A DNA stretch of 64,000 nucleotides. It comes from CADCWK01 sp965218235 (lineage in GTDB: Bacteria; Chloroflexota; Chloroflexia; Thermomicrobiales; UBA6265). Both the position numbers and the translations under genes were made by a program. The notes beneath the pieces were generated by a model. The model was not told the origin of the DNA. It searched no databases and saw nothing but the letters and a program-made list of their open reading frames with translations. Each line of letters starts with the position of its first letter. Within the stretch, counting starts at the first letter, position 1. This document shows positions 8,390 to 17,508 of this stretch, piece after piece. The DNA is taken from NCBI GenBank assembly GCA_965218235.1, contig OZ244596.1, positions 1,736,001-1,800,000 of the forward strand, written 5' to 3'.

Positions 8390-9196
8390 ATGACCGACAC
8401 CGCCGCTCACTCGACCCCGGTCCGCGACGTTTTGATCACCGGGGCCGACGGGCAGGTCGGCACGGCCCTGCGGGAGTACCTCGGCGACGAGTTCACCTTG
8501 CGCTCGCTAACCATGCAGCCGCAGGAGTTCCCCAGCCACGTCGGCGACATCGCCGACCTTGAGGCGATCCGCCCGGCGTTCGCGGGCGTCCAGGCCGTCG
8601 TCCACCTCGCCGCATCACCGTCCGTCGAGACGCCATGGGACGACATCCTGACCAACAACCTGATCGGGACTTACAACGTCTTCGAGGCCGCCCGGCTGGC
8701 TGGTGTCGATCGGGTCGTCTTCGCCTCCTCCAACCACGCGATCGGCATGTACGAGTTCGACGCCTCACCGGAGCTGTTCGAGCTCGACGACCAGCGGACC
8801 TTCGACCACACCGTCCCGGTCCGGCCCGATTCGCTCTACGGCGTCAGCAAGGCCTACGGCGAGGCGCTCGGTCGCTACTACCACGAGCGCCACGGGATGG
8901 CGGTCTACTGCCTCCGGATCGGGGCGCTGCGCGGTGACGACGACCCCTACAGCGACAGGGAGCTCCATGGCGGCGCCGGGATGCTGAACCTGACGCCGGA
9001 GCAGACCCGCAAGCGGATGCGGGCCGCCTGGCTGAGCCGGGGCGACGCCGCCGAGCTCGTCCGCCGCTGCCTGACGGTCGAGGACACGCGCTGGGCGCTG
9101 GTCTACGGCATCTCCGACAATCCGCGCCAGTACTGGGACATCGGCCACGCCCGGGCGGTTCTTGGCTACGACCCGAAGGACAGCGCCCCGGTCTAG
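8390..9196 (+). CDS. NAD-dependent epimerase/dehydratase, uronate dehydrogenase-like
   Basis: 268 aa extended SDR. GADGQVGTAL is the dinucleotide-binding glycine motif, 'VVHLAASPS' the second, 'FASSNHAIGMYE' holds the catalytic Ser and 'YGVSK' the catalytic Tyr/Lys. Short length and 'SSNHAIG' resemble uronate dehydrogenases that oxidise glucuronate or galacturonate to the aldarolactone. ATG 8390 follows CTGGAGG. Stands alone between convergent and divergent neighbours. Confidence 0.8.
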   Translation: MTDTAAHSTPVRDVLITGADGQVGTALREYLGDEFTLRSLTMQPQEFPSHVGDIADLEAIRPAFAGVQAVVHLAASPSVETPWDDILTNNLIGTYNVFEAARLAGVDRVVFASSNHAIGMYEFDASPELFELDDQRTFDHTVPVRPDSLYGVSKAYGEALGRYYHERHGMAVYCLRIGALRGDDDPYSDRELHGGAGMLNLTPEQTRKRMRAAWLSRGDAAELVRRCLTVEDTRWALVYGISDNPRQYWDIGHARAVLGYDPKDSAPV

Positions 9197-9497
9197 GGAC
9201 TGGTAATGGCAAGACCGTTCCATGGGGTGTGGCTCACGCTGCGCTGGCCTTGCTCCTTTCGCTGCCACGCCGCTCGCTTCGCTGCAGGTGTCATACCCTT
9301 CAGCGTGAACTTTGAGTTACGCACGACGTTGAGCGCAGTCGTCCCGAGATCGTCGCGCAGTCAGATCGCCCGCAACCGGCGAACGGGAAGCCGTCGAAAG
9401 TATCCGGGGGGTGGTGTCGGATCGGGGCAGACCTGTTCATTGTGTCGGAGAGAAACCGCCCACGGGGAGCGTCCCAAACCCCAGCAGATGATCCGGG
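9197..9497. other. Intergenic region, no gene seen
   Basis: About 300 bp without convincing coding frame. It contains CGCCGCTCGCTTCGCTG at 9268-9284, which recurs identically at 20935-20951 in another gene-free stretch. Otherwise nothing specific. Confidence 0.4.
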
Positions 9498-9804
9498 ATG
9501 CAGTATCTGGTCTCCCTGATCGACGATACGGCCGGCCTCGTCACCCCGGACGAGATGGCAACCATCGACGCGTTCAACGAGCGGCTCAAGGGAGAGGGTC
9601 ACTGGGTCCTCGCCGGTGGCCGCGGCGCCGGGTACGGCCACCGTGATCGACAAGCGAGGTGGGGAGACGATGGTTACCGACGGGCCCTTCCTGGAATCGA
9701 AGGCGTACCTCATTGGCTTCTCCATCAGGGAAGCCGCCGACCTCGATGTGGCGCTCCGGCTCGCCACCGAGGCGTCGAACCATGGGCACGGCGTCGAGGC
9801 GTGA
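9498..9804 (+). pseudogene. YciI-related (YCII) protein with frameshift
   Basis: The first frame from ATG 9498 gives MQYLVSLIDDTAGLVTPDE and then 'IDAFNERLKGEGHWVLAGG', a normal YCII start. From about 9613-9635 the family pattern moves to the next frame: APGTATVIDKRGGETMVTDGP, then 'FLESKAYLIGFSIREAADLDVALRLA', ending at 9804. A one-base insertion (or two-base loss) in the G/C-rich stretch explains it. YCII proteins are small ferredoxin-like-fold proteins. Either a pseudogene or a sequencing error. Confidence 0.75.
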
Positions 9805-9822
9805 AAGCTAAGCCTGTTGGAA

Positions 9823-10491
9823 TCAGCGGTCGAAATGCTTCCAGTGCCCCTCGGAGATGATCTCGACGGTGCCGTCGGTCACCCGGATCGCGGTCTGATC
9901 GTCGATCGCATAGGCTGGCACCGGCATGCCGGCGGCCCATCGCTCCGCGTCGGCCATGGTGTTCTGGGGCAGGTCCGGGTGGTCCAGATGCGGAAAGATC
10001 GAGAAGTCGACCAGTCCCAGCGTTTCATCGCCACCGGCGGGCGGCGTCCAGCCGACGAAGTCCTGTCCGATGCTGGGGGCCATCACCATGCTCCCGGCGC
10101 TCAGCCCCACATAGACCGCGCGGAGCGACGGCAGCAGGTCTGCCAGTCCGGACTGGCGCATCCAGTAGCTCAGGTAGAGGGGATCGCCACCGTTCACCAG
10201 CAGGACGTCCGTCTCCCGGACCAGCGGGACCCAGGCGTCCTGGTTGATGCTGGGCAGCGCGGTGAGCTCCAGCACCCCGAGCGACCTCCAGCCCAACTCG
10301 CACATGGGCGTTTCGGGCTCCGATCCGCTGATGAAGTTCCATGCCCGGCCGGGACCGGCCATGGGTTGACCGTACGACGCGGTCGGAATGCAGAGTGCGC
10401 GGGACTCGGCGATCGGTTTGTCCAGCAGGTCGACCAGTGCGTCATGGATGCTCGGGTTCTTGATACCGGCGGATGTGAGAAGTAACCGCAT
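9823..10491 (-). CDS. Peptidase E-like (S51 family) dipeptidase
   Basis: 222 aa from ATG 10491 with AGGAGGGG upstream. 'LLVNGGDPLYLSYWM' and 'YVGLSAGSMVMAP' carry the S51 nucleophile Ser (GxSAG), with 'FPHLDHPDLP' supplying the His region. S51 enzymes are cytoplasmic dipeptidases with a preference for N-terminal Asp (PepE) or process cyanophycin. Length fits PepE (about 230 aa). Convergent with the broken YCII gene. Confidence 0.85.
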   Translation of the reverse strand: MRLLLTSAGIKNPSIHDALVDLLDKPIAESRALCIPTASYGQPMAGPGRAWNFISGSEPETPMCELGWRSLGVLELTALPSINQDAWVPLVRETDVLLVNGGDPLYLSYWMRQSGLADLLPSLRAVYVGLSAGSMVMAPSIGQDFVGWTPPAGGDETLGLVDFSIFPHLDHPDLPQNTMADAERWAAGMPVPAYAIDDQTAIRVTDGTVEIISEGHWKHFDR

Positions 10492-10600
10492 GATGCCCCT
10501 CCTGGTCGTGCTCCTGAGCCATGCCTGAACGTTTGATCCAACAAGCGCCACGGGCAGCATCAACCACCTGAGGAGCGGTTGATCGCCATGCTGCGAATCA

Positions 10601-10846
10601 TATGCCCGGTGCATCCTCGACGATCCAGTACAGCGTCGACCCGCTGGTGCCGAGCGTCGAGCGGAGCGTCGCGACGTCTTGGCTCGCGTCGGCGAAGAGG
10701 CCCCCGGCCAGCGCGATCCTTCCGGGGTCCGGGGGCGCCTTCGGGCGCCGACCGAAACCTTCCCGGACCTGGGCCGCAGCGAGACCGGCGCTGGCCGGTT
10801 CCCGGATCCCGTCGCGATCGATTCGATATCGAGGTGATTCGGTGAT
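10601..10846 (-). pseudogene. Coding-like remnant without start codon
   Basis: Leftward from 10846 to the TGA at 10598-10600, 82 codons are open with strong G/C at third positions. They include 'DGIREPASAGLAAAQVREGFG' and, near the end, 'LFADASQDVATLRSTLG' and 'GSTLYWIVEDAPGI'. No ATG, GTG or TTG exists in the frame before an upstream TGA, so it cannot be an intact gene. I do not recognise the family. It may be the 3' remains of a deleted gene whose place is now the tyrS leader. Confidence 0.35.
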
Positions 10847-11053
10847 TCATTGGTCGCGGAGTTGTCGTCCCGCGGGGCGATGGCCCTATGGACCGTGCGC
10901 CGGCAAGGGATCGCCCGACGGTACGATCACCACATCGGGATCGATCAAGGGTCGGCGGCGGCGGTCGTGCTATCGTTTCGCCCATGGATCGGCATCGGTC
11001 TTTTCCGTTGCCCACCGCCCGACCCAATGCCATCTGAAGTCCGAGGATCGACC

Positions 11054-12391
11054 GTGACCACCGCTGACCTGACCACCACCGGGACGCAGGACGCCATCGC
11101 CATCGCGCGGGCGGCGGGCCTCAACCCGCTCGACTATATGATGCGCCGCGGTTTCGTCCAGAACGTCACTGATGAGGACGGGCTCCGAGCCGCGTTCGCG
11201 GCCGGGCCGGTCACCTTCTACCAGGGGTTCGACCCGACCGGCGTCTCGCTCCACGCTGGCCACCTCGTCGGGATCATGATGCTGGCGACGCTCCAGCGCT
11301 TCGGGCACCGGCCGATCGCGCTCGGCGGCGGCGGCACGGCGATGGTCGGGGATCCGACCGGCAAGACCTCCACGCGGACCGTCCTGACGCTGGCGGAGAT
11401 CGACGCCAACCTCGCGGGCATCCTCATCCAGTTCCGTCACCACCTCGACTTCGATGGCGGACGGTTCACCCAGAACCCGCTCAACCCGGCGGCGCTGCTG
11501 ATCAACAACGCCGACTGGCTGCTTGATCTCCACTACATCCCGTTCCTGCGTGACGTCGGCCGCCACTTCTCCGTCAACGAGATGCTGGCCGCCGAGACGT
11601 ACCGAAACCGGCTGGAGCACGGCCTGAACTTCGTCGAGTTCAACTACCGGCTGGTCCAGTCCTACGACTTCCTCCACCTGTTCCGGACGGAGCAGTGCAT
11701 CCTCCAGCTCGGCGGGTCGGACCAGTGGGGCAACATCACCGGCGGCGTCGAGCTCGTCCGCAAGGCCGACCAGGGCAAGGCCTTCGGGTTGTCCTGCCCG
11801 CTGCTGACGACGGCGACCGGCGAGAAGATGGGCAAGACCGCCGGCAACTCCGTCTGGCTCGACCCGAACCTGACCTCGCCGTTCGACTACTTCCAGTACT
11901 GGGTGAACTGCGACGACCGCGACGTCGAGCGCCTCCTCAGGATCTACACCTTCCTGTCGGACGAGCGGATCGCGGACCTGGTGGCCGTCAGCGACGGGGC
12001 CGCCTTGCGGGACGCCAAGCAGACGCTCGCCTTCGAGGTCACCGCACTGACCCACGGCGTCGGGGCGGCCGAGGCGGCCCGGGCGGCGGCGCTGACGCTG
12101 TTCTCCGGTCCCCGCACGGCCAGTACGCTGCTGGACGACCCGAACCTGCCGACGACGACGATCCCGGCCGGCGAGCTGACACCCGACCTGAGCCTGGCCG
12201 ACGCCTTCATCCGCGCCGGGCTGGCAACGTCCCGCGGCGACGCCCGCCGGACAGCACAGGCGGGTGGCCTCAGCATCGACGACCAGCGGGTCGAGAACGT
12301 CGACTACCCACTCGGCGAGGTGCTGGAGGGCCGGACTGCCGTCCTGCTCCGATCCGGCAAGAAGCGGTTCATGCGGGTCGTGATCGAGTAG
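11054..12391 (+). CDS. tyrS: Tyrosyl-tRNA synthetase
   Basis: 445 aa. Charges tRNA-Tyr in the cytoplasm. 'YQGFDPTGVSLHAGHLVG' holds the class I HIGH-type signature (HAGH), and 'GEKMGKTAGNSVWLD' the KMSKS-type loop (KMGKT). 'ILQLGGSDQWGNITGG' is the tyrosine/ATP site, and 'LADAFIRAGLATSRGDARR...GKKRFMRVVIE' at the end is the S4 RNA-binding domain. GTG 11054 is preferred over ATG 11027 because GAGGAT precedes it; an even longer frame to 10850 has no support. I see no T-box core upstream. Confidence 0.95.
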   Translation: MTTADLTTTGTQDAIAIARAAGLNPLDYMMRRGFVQNVTDEDGLRAAFAAGPVTFYQGFDPTGVSLHAGHLVGIMMLATLQRFGHRPIALGGGGTAMVGDPTGKTSTRTVLTLAEIDANLAGILIQFRHHLDFDGGRFTQNPLNPAALLINNADWLLDLHYIPFLRDVGRHFSVNEMLAAETYRNRLEHGLNFVEFNYRLVQSYDFLHLFRTEQCILQLGGSDQWGNITGGVELVRKADQGKAFGLSCPLLTTATGEKMGKTAGNSVWLDPNLTSPFDYFQYWVNCDDRDVERLLRIYTFLSDERIADLVAVSDGAALRDAKQTLAFEVTALTHGVGAAEAARAAALTLFSGPRTASTLLDDPNLPTTTIPAGELTPDLSLADAFIRAGLATSRGDARRTAQAGGLSIDDQRVENVDYPLGEVLEGRTAVLLRSGKKRFMRVVIE

Positions 12392-12396
12392 GCGTT

Positions 12397-12465
12397 GCCC
12401 CACCCCCAAACCCCCTCCCCATCTCGCTGGCGTGCTTCGCACTTGCGGATGGAGCGGGGGCTTTC
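12397..12465. terminator. Terminator-like C-rich repeat after tyrS (copy C)
   Basis: CCCCACCCCCAAACCCCCTCC leads into CCCATCTCG, a spacer, then GCGGATGGAGCGGGGGC followed by TTTCTC. The two ends pair into a stem with a T-rich tail, so it probably ends the tyrS transcript. It matches the reverse complement of 6077-6120. Confidence 0.5.
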
Positions 12466-12575
12466 TCATTGCTGGCAGGGCAGCCAACCGTCAGGACATG
12501 CCACCGCACAATCGGCAACGCTTCGATATGATGTTGGAATCGCGAGATGGCCAAATCAACTCGGGGACGAACGAG

Positions 12576-14141
12576 ATGCACGTCGACACGGTCATTCGCG
12601 GTGGGACAGTGATCGATGGCTCCGGGGCGGCCGGGTTCGGCGGGGACGTCGGCATCACGGCCGGAGTCATCGCCGCGATTGGCGACCTGCGGGACGTGAC
12701 GGCGGGCGAGGAGATCGACGCGACCGGGCGGGTCGTGGCGCCCGGCTTCATCGATGTCCATATCCACTCCGAAATCGCCATCGCCGACACGGCCAACCCC
12801 TACCGCTACGGCAGTGTCCTCCAGGGCGTCACGACTCACCTCACCGCTCCCGACGGCTTCGGCTGGGCGCCACTCATGGGCGAGCCGGCCCATCAGCTCT
12901 GGGCGGGCCTCCGCTTCGCCTACGGCGCGGCGCCGTTCCCGATCGGCTGGCCGTCGGCGCGGGAGTATCTCGACATCTTCCCCGGCAAGACGCCGGTCAA
13001 CGTCGTGCCGCAGGTGCCGCATTGCGCCGTCCGGATGGCCGTCCTCGGCTGGGACACGCGGGCGCCGGACGCGGCCGAGCTCCGTCGGATGGAAGACCTG
13101 ACGCGGGAGTGGATGGAGGCCGGCGCGAAGTGCCTCAACCTCGGGCTCGACTATCAGCCCAGCGCCTTCAGCACAGTCGAGGAGTTGATCGCCCTGAGCC
13201 GGGTGGCGCGGGAGTACGATGGGCTCTACGCCGCCCACGTCCGCTACAACGGGCTCGGCCGGGCCGAGGCGTTCCGGGAGACCTGGCGGATCGCCGAGGG
13301 GGCGGACATCCCGGTCCACATCTCCCACGAGCGGATCGACGCCGAGTCGACGGCCCTGTTCGCCGAGGGCGAGGACCGGGCCGACGTCTCGTTCGAGTCG
13401 TACCTCTACCCCGCCGGCTGCACCCACCTCGCACTGATGCTACCGCTCTGGGCGCAGGCCGGCGGGCCGGACGCGATTCAGGCGCGGCTCCGCGATCCGG
13501 AGAGCCGGGCGGCCATGCGCGCCGTGCTGGACGACAGGCTCAACAACGACCCGATGCGGGACCGGGCCGTCTGCGTCGACGACCAGACCGGCACCTACGT
13601 CGGCCGCGAGATCCAGGCGATGGCCGAGGAGGAGGGCATCCCCTTCGGCGAGCTGGCGATCCGGATCCTTGAGACCGAGCATCCCTACGCGCTGATGGTC
13701 TACCACCGCCGGACGACCCCGGAAGCGTTGCGGAATGAGATCACCGCGACGCTGCGCCACCCGAAGATGATGGTCGCCTCGGATGGGATGTACAGCGGCG
13801 TCTCGGCCCACCCCCGTGCCTATGGCTGCTTCGGGCAAGCCGTCCGGCTGGGCGTGCGGGAGTACGGCGCGATCACCCTCGAAGAGGCCGTCCGGAAGAT
13901 GAGCGGCTACCCGGCCGAGCGGTTCCGGATTCCGCGGCGCGGCTTCCTGCGGGAGGGCTACGGCGCCGATGTCGTTATCTTCGACGCGGACACCTACGCC
14001 GACCGTTCGACGTGGGATGAGCCGCGGCTGGAGCCGGTTGGCGTTGACCGCGTCATCGTCAACGGCACGACGGTCGTGCTGGATGGTTCGCCGACCGGGG
14101 CGCTGCCGGGCCGGGTGATCGACTGCAACGCGTCGGCGTGA
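12576..14141 (+). CDS. N-acyl-D-amino-acid deacylase (amidohydrolase)
   Basis: 521 aa. Amidohydrolase fold: 'DTVIRGGTVIDGSG' is the N-terminal strand, 'VVAPGFIDVHIHSEI' carries the metal-binding HxH, 'HISHE' supplies another metal His, and 'ASDGMYSG' the catalytic Asp. The C-terminus 'GYGADVVIFDADTYADR' is the usual beta-sandwich end. The family removes acyl groups from N-acyl-D-amino acids or acts on related lactams and dihydropyrimidines. ATG 12576 has GGGGA upstream. A D-threonine-aldolase-like gene follows at 14867, hinting at D-amino-acid use. Confidence 0.8.
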   Translation: MHVDTVIRGGTVIDGSGAAGFGGDVGITAGVIAAIGDLRDVTAGEEIDATGRVVAPGFIDVHIHSEIAIADTANPYRYGSVLQGVTTHLTAPDGFGWAPLMGEPAHQLWAGLRFAYGAAPFPIGWPSAREYLDIFPGKTPVNVVPQVPHCAVRMAVLGWDTRAPDAAELRRMEDLTREWMEAGAKCLNLGLDYQPSAFSTVEELIALSRVAREYDGLYAAHVRYNGLGRAEAFRETWRIAEGADIPVHISHERIDAESTALFAEGEDRADVSFESYLYPAGCTHLALMLPLWAQAGGPDAIQARLRDPESRAAMRAVLDDRLNNDPMRDRAVCVDDQTGTYVGREIQAMAEEEGIPFGELAIRILETEHPYALMVYHRRTTPEALRNEITATLRHPKMMVASDGMYSGVSAHPRAYGCFGQAVRLGVREYGAITLEEAVRKMSGYPAERFRIPRRGFLREGYGADVVIFDADTYADRSTWDEPRLEPVGVDRVIVNGTTVVLDGSPTGALPGRVIDCNASA

Positions 14142-14206
14142 GTGCCTTCGCGGACAGTGGTCCGTGCTGGAGAGTCTTTGGCCGGTTGGCGGGAACCCGC
14201 GAATGA

Positions 14207-14680
14207 TCAATCGCGACTGATCCGGCCGCTGGCGTGCCGTGCGGTTGCTCTGGAACAGGCTTCGGCGAGGAGCGGCTTGCAGACGTCGAAGGTCTCCGGG
14301 CTCGGGTTGAGCACACAGACGAACGATTGCGGGGCGTACACGGGATGAGGCATCAGCCGGTCCAGGGCCGCGAAGTCAGCCTCGGTGTTCCCGGCACCAT
14401 CCTCATTGGCCGGATCGTCGAAGAGCGCACGGAAGGTGTCCCTGCTCACTCCGATGTTGAGCCGGAACACATCGGGACGATTCAGATTCGAACGCTCGTC
14501 GAAGCCCTCGTAGTCCTTCGTGACGACCGTGGCAAAGGGAAACTGGCGCCTCGGTTCGAGGTCGTGCTGGGGGTCGAAGATGAAGAACGTGTCGCCTGAT
14601 CCAGGGCCATCGGTCGGCCGCTGGACCTCGACACCCGTGAACGTGGTGGCGATGTACTGGATGATGGCGTCCTGGTCCAT
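14207..14680 (-). CDS. DUF6194-like protein
   Basis: 157 aa, ATG 14680 after GGAGG. 'PGSGDTFFIFDP', 'FPFATVVTKDYEGFDERSNLN', 'VFRLNIGVS' and 'LDRLMPHPVYAPQSFVCVLNP' match the pattern I recall for DUF6194, small proteins of unknown function. It lies convergent to the D-aminoacylase gene and divergent from the aldolase-like gene. Confidence 0.7.
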   Translation of the reverse strand: MDQDAIIQYIATTFTGVEVQRPTDGPGSGDTFFIFDPQHDLEPRRQFPFATVVTKDYEGFDERSNLNRPDVFRLNIGVSRDTFRALFDDPANEDGAGNTEADFAALDRLMPHPVYAPQSFVCVLNPSPETFDVCKPLLAEACSRATARHASGRISRD

Positions 14681-14866
14681 ATGCCTCCAATCCGTTACTC
14701 AGAGGAACCGTCGCGGTTCCCGACACGTTGACGAGCCGAGGATACTATCAAGCTCCTGGTTCGTGCGCAACGACTGCCCGGTTCAGCCAATACCCTCGGA
14801 GCGACGGGCGGAAGCGAAGTTGCTTGCATCCAACACGCCTTCAATCAAGGACAGGAGCCGTAACGC

Positions 14867-16021
14867 ATGATCACGTACATCCCATCCGACCGCGTCCCGG
14901 GCCCCGATGCGTCGGGTATCCTCCACGATCACCCGGCGCTGGGGCTGCCCATGACGTCGCTCCCGACGCCGGCGCCGCTGATCGACCTGCCGATCCTGGA
15001 GCGGAACATCGCGACGATGGCGAACCACTTCGCCAATCGGCCGGCGTCGGTCCGGCCGCACAGCAAGACGCACCGGACGCCAGTCGTCGCCCGGATGCAG
15101 ATCGCGGCCGGTGCGACAGGGATCACGGCGCCGAAGACGAGCGTCGCCGAGGCGATGGTCGACGGTGGGATCGACGATGTGTTCGTGGCCAACCAGGTCG
15201 TCGCGCCGGGGATGATCCGGCGGCTGGTCGCGCTGGCCAGCCGGTCGACGGTCAGCGTCCTGACCGTCGACGCCCGGAACGTCGCGGACCTGTCCGAGGC
15301 GGCGACGGCGGCCGGGGTGACGCTCGACGTGCTGATCGAGATCGAGAGCGGGATGTCGCGCTGTGGGACGCGGCCCGGTGCGCCGGCGGTGGCGCTCGCC
15401 CAGGAGATCGTCCGGGCGCCGGGACTGCGCTTCGCCGGGATCCACATCTACGAGGGGCATCTCGTCCAGGTGCCGGACCGGGCCGAGCGGACCCGAGCCA
15501 CCGAGGCGATGCTCGACATCGGGCTGGAGACGGCCGCGATGATCCGGCGGACCGGGCTGGAGGTCGAGACCGTCACCTGCGGCGGAACGGGCACCTACGA
15601 CATCTCCGGCGTCTACCCCGGCGTGACCGAGCATCAGGCCGGGTCGTACGTGTACATGGACCCTGGCTACCAGGAGAAGGCGCCCGCCTTCGGGCTGGCC
15701 TTCTCGCTGCTCAGCACCGTCCTGAGCGCCCCAGCGCCGGACCGGATCGTCGTCGACAGCGGCCTCCAGGTCCTCTCGACCGGCGGCGGGGCCGCGGCGG
15801 CCAGGGACCGCCCTGAGCTGGTCGTTCGGGGGCTGTCCGAGGAGCACGGCACGCTGACCACGATCGACGGTAGCAGTACGGGGTTCGCCGCCGGCGACCT
15901 GATCGAGCTCCACCCCGGCCACTGCTGCGCCGCCGCCAACCTCCACGACACCGTCTACGCCGTCCGGAACGGGACGGTCGAGGCGGTCTGGGCGGTGACA
16001 GCCCGTGGCCTGTCGCAGTGA
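14867..16021 (+). CDS. D-threonine aldolase / DSD1-type PLP enzyme
   Basis: 384 aa. The alanine-racemase-like N-terminal barrel has 'RPHSKTHRTP' (Schiff-base Lys) and 'LIEIESGMSRCGTRPG'; 'VTCGGTGTYD' binds PLP phosphate. The C-terminal 'ELHPGHCCAAANLHD' holds the metal-binding His and Cys of D-threonine aldolases and D-serine dehydratases. The reaction is cleavage of D-3-hydroxy-amino acids to glycine and aldehyde, or dehydration of D-serine. CAGGAG precedes the ATG. With 12576-14141 it suggests a D-amino-acid catabolic neighbourhood. Confidence 0.8.
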   Translation: MITYIPSDRVPGPDASGILHDHPALGLPMTSLPTPAPLIDLPILERNIATMANHFANRPASVRPHSKTHRTPVVARMQIAAGATGITAPKTSVAEAMVDGGIDDVFVANQVVAPGMIRRLVALASRSTVSVLTVDARNVADLSEAATAAGVTLDVLIEIESGMSRCGTRPGAPAVALAQEIVRAPGLRFAGIHIYEGHLVQVPDRAERTRATEAMLDIGLETAAMIRRTGLEVETVTCGGTGTYDISGVYPGVTEHQAGSYVYMDPGYQEKAPAFGLAFSLLSTVLSAPAPDRIVVDSGLQVLSTGGGAAAARDRPELVVRGLSEEHGTLTTIDGSSTGFAAGDLIELHPGHCCAAANLHDTVYAVRNGTVEAVWAVTARGLSQ

Positions 16022-16087
16022 TCGGCTGCCACTGCCACTGCCGTTTCGTTTTGTAATCCGCAAGGATCGATAGTGTGGAGACCCGGT

Positions 16088-17401
16088 TCAGGCCTGGGCC
16101 GGGTGTTCCGCTGACGAGGGCAGCGGTTCGCTCTTCAGGAAGCGAGCGCCAGCCACCACCGTCAGGATCGCGAAGGCCCCGCCGGTCACCGCGACGAGGA
16201 ACGCCGGACGGCTGCCGTAGCCATCGATGACCCAACCGCCGGCCGCCGCTCCGATCGCCATGCCGACGACGGTCGCAGTCGAGAACCAGGCGAAGCCCTC
16301 GGTCAGGACGGCGGTCGGCACGAGCGCCTCGATCAGCGTGGTCCCGGCAATCGACGACGGCGCGATCGCGATGCCAGCGACCATCACCGACACTGACATC
16401 GTTGGGATGGTTGGGGACAGCAGGATCGGCACCGTACCCAGCACCAGCCAGCTCACGGAGATCGCGAACCGGCGCTCGGGCGGAATCCGCCAGTCCCTCG
16501 CTCCGTAGGCAATCGCGGCGAGCAGGCTGCCGGTCGCGAAAAGCGCGATCAGGATGCCCGTAAATCCTGCCCGTCCTTGCTCCTCGGCGAACGCGACCAG
16601 CCCGACCTCGACCGACCCAAAGATCGTGCCCAGACCGATGAACGTCAGGACCAGCACCCGCAGCCCCGGCACTCGTAGTGCCCCAGCCGCCTGTCCCTCA
16701 CGCTCGTCGGCTGGCGGCGGCTCGGTCTTCCGCTGGGCGGCAAATCCTGTCCCGCCGACCAGGATCAGGACGAGCGCGGCGATCAGCCCCGCCGCGGGGA
16801 ACAGACCCAGCGCCAGCGTCGTCACGAGGAACGGTCCGACCACGAAGATGATCTCGGTCAGCACGCTCTCGAGCGCGAACGCGCGCCCGAGCAGATCACC
16901 GCCGTCGCCGTGCGTCTCGCGATCAATCAGCCAGGACCAGCGGGACAACACCATCGCGCCGATCGGCACGACGGTCGCACCCGACATTGCCGCCGCAAGG
17001 AAGAGGGTCCACGGTGGCGCGTCACGCTGCGCGAGCACGACCAGCAGCACGACCCCGATGGTGTGACCCGCGAGCGTGGGCAGAACGACGCGCCGGTGTC
17101 CCAGCCGATCGGCGAGTCGTCCAAGCCGCGGACTGGCGGCTGCCTGCGACAGCGTCAGAGCAGCGCTGGTGGCGCCAGCCAACGAAAACGAACCGGTCAA
17201 TCCCGAGACCAGCAGGACACAACCAAGCGGTCGCATCGCGGTCGGGAAGACCGCCAGCATCCCGAACAGGAAAAATCCGGTTGCTCCCCGAAAGGCGAAC
17301 AACGGGCGATAGCGGGCGATCACACCAAGACCAGCCAGACTGGTCGGACGATTTCGCGCTGGACGACAAGTGGAAAGCTCTGCATTCGAACAGTGTGCCA
17401 A
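16088..17401 (-). CDS. MFS transporter
   Basis: About 437 aa with around 12 hydrophobic segments, split by a polar loop near residue 215 ('QRKTEPPPADEREGQAAGALR'). 'RLGRLADRLGHRRVV' is the MFS loop 2-3 motif (G-x-x-x-D-R-x-G-x-R-R), normal for drug/H+ antiporters and sugar exporters. The start is uncertain: 17401 is a TTG and 17323 a GTG, neither with a good ribosome site. Substrate unknown. Confidence 0.8.
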   Translation of the reverse strand: MAHCSNAELSTCRPARNRPTSLAGLGVIARYRPLFAFRGATGFFLFGMLAVFPTAMRPLGCVLLVSGLTGSFSLAGATSAALTLSQAAASPRLGRLADRLGHRRVVLPTLAGHTIGVVLLVVLAQRDAPPWTLFLAAAMSGATVVPIGAMVLSRWSWLIDRETHGDGGDLLGRAFALESVLTEIIFVVGPFLVTTLALGLFPAAGLIAALVLILVGGTGFAAQRKTEPPPADEREGQAAGALRVPGLRVLVLTFIGLGTIFGSVEVGLVAFAEEQGRAGFTGILIALFATGSLLAAIAYGARDWRIPPERRFAISVSWLVLGTVPILLSPTIPTMSVSVMVAGIAIAPSSIAGTTLIEALVPTAVLTEGFAWFSTATVVGMAIGAAAGGWVIDGYGSRPAFLVAVTGGAFAILTVVAGARFLKSEPLPSSAEHPAQA

Positions 17402-17508
17402 CGATAGCGGACAACCGGAAACCTAATGACCCGACAGTGTGAGCTGGTGGAGCGACTCCCATCCCGCCCTTTCGCGGAGGACCTCGACCAAACGATAGCC
17501 GCGGGCCG

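Noticed and set aside
10500..11053. T-box leader for tyrS
   Set aside because: I could not find the conserved antiterminator core (AGGGTGGAACCGCG-like) or a clear specifier stem.
10970..12487. Long open frame antisense to tyrS (about 505 codons)
   Set aside because: Opposite strand of a certain gene; long antisense frames are expected in GC-rich coding DNA and this one has no motif.
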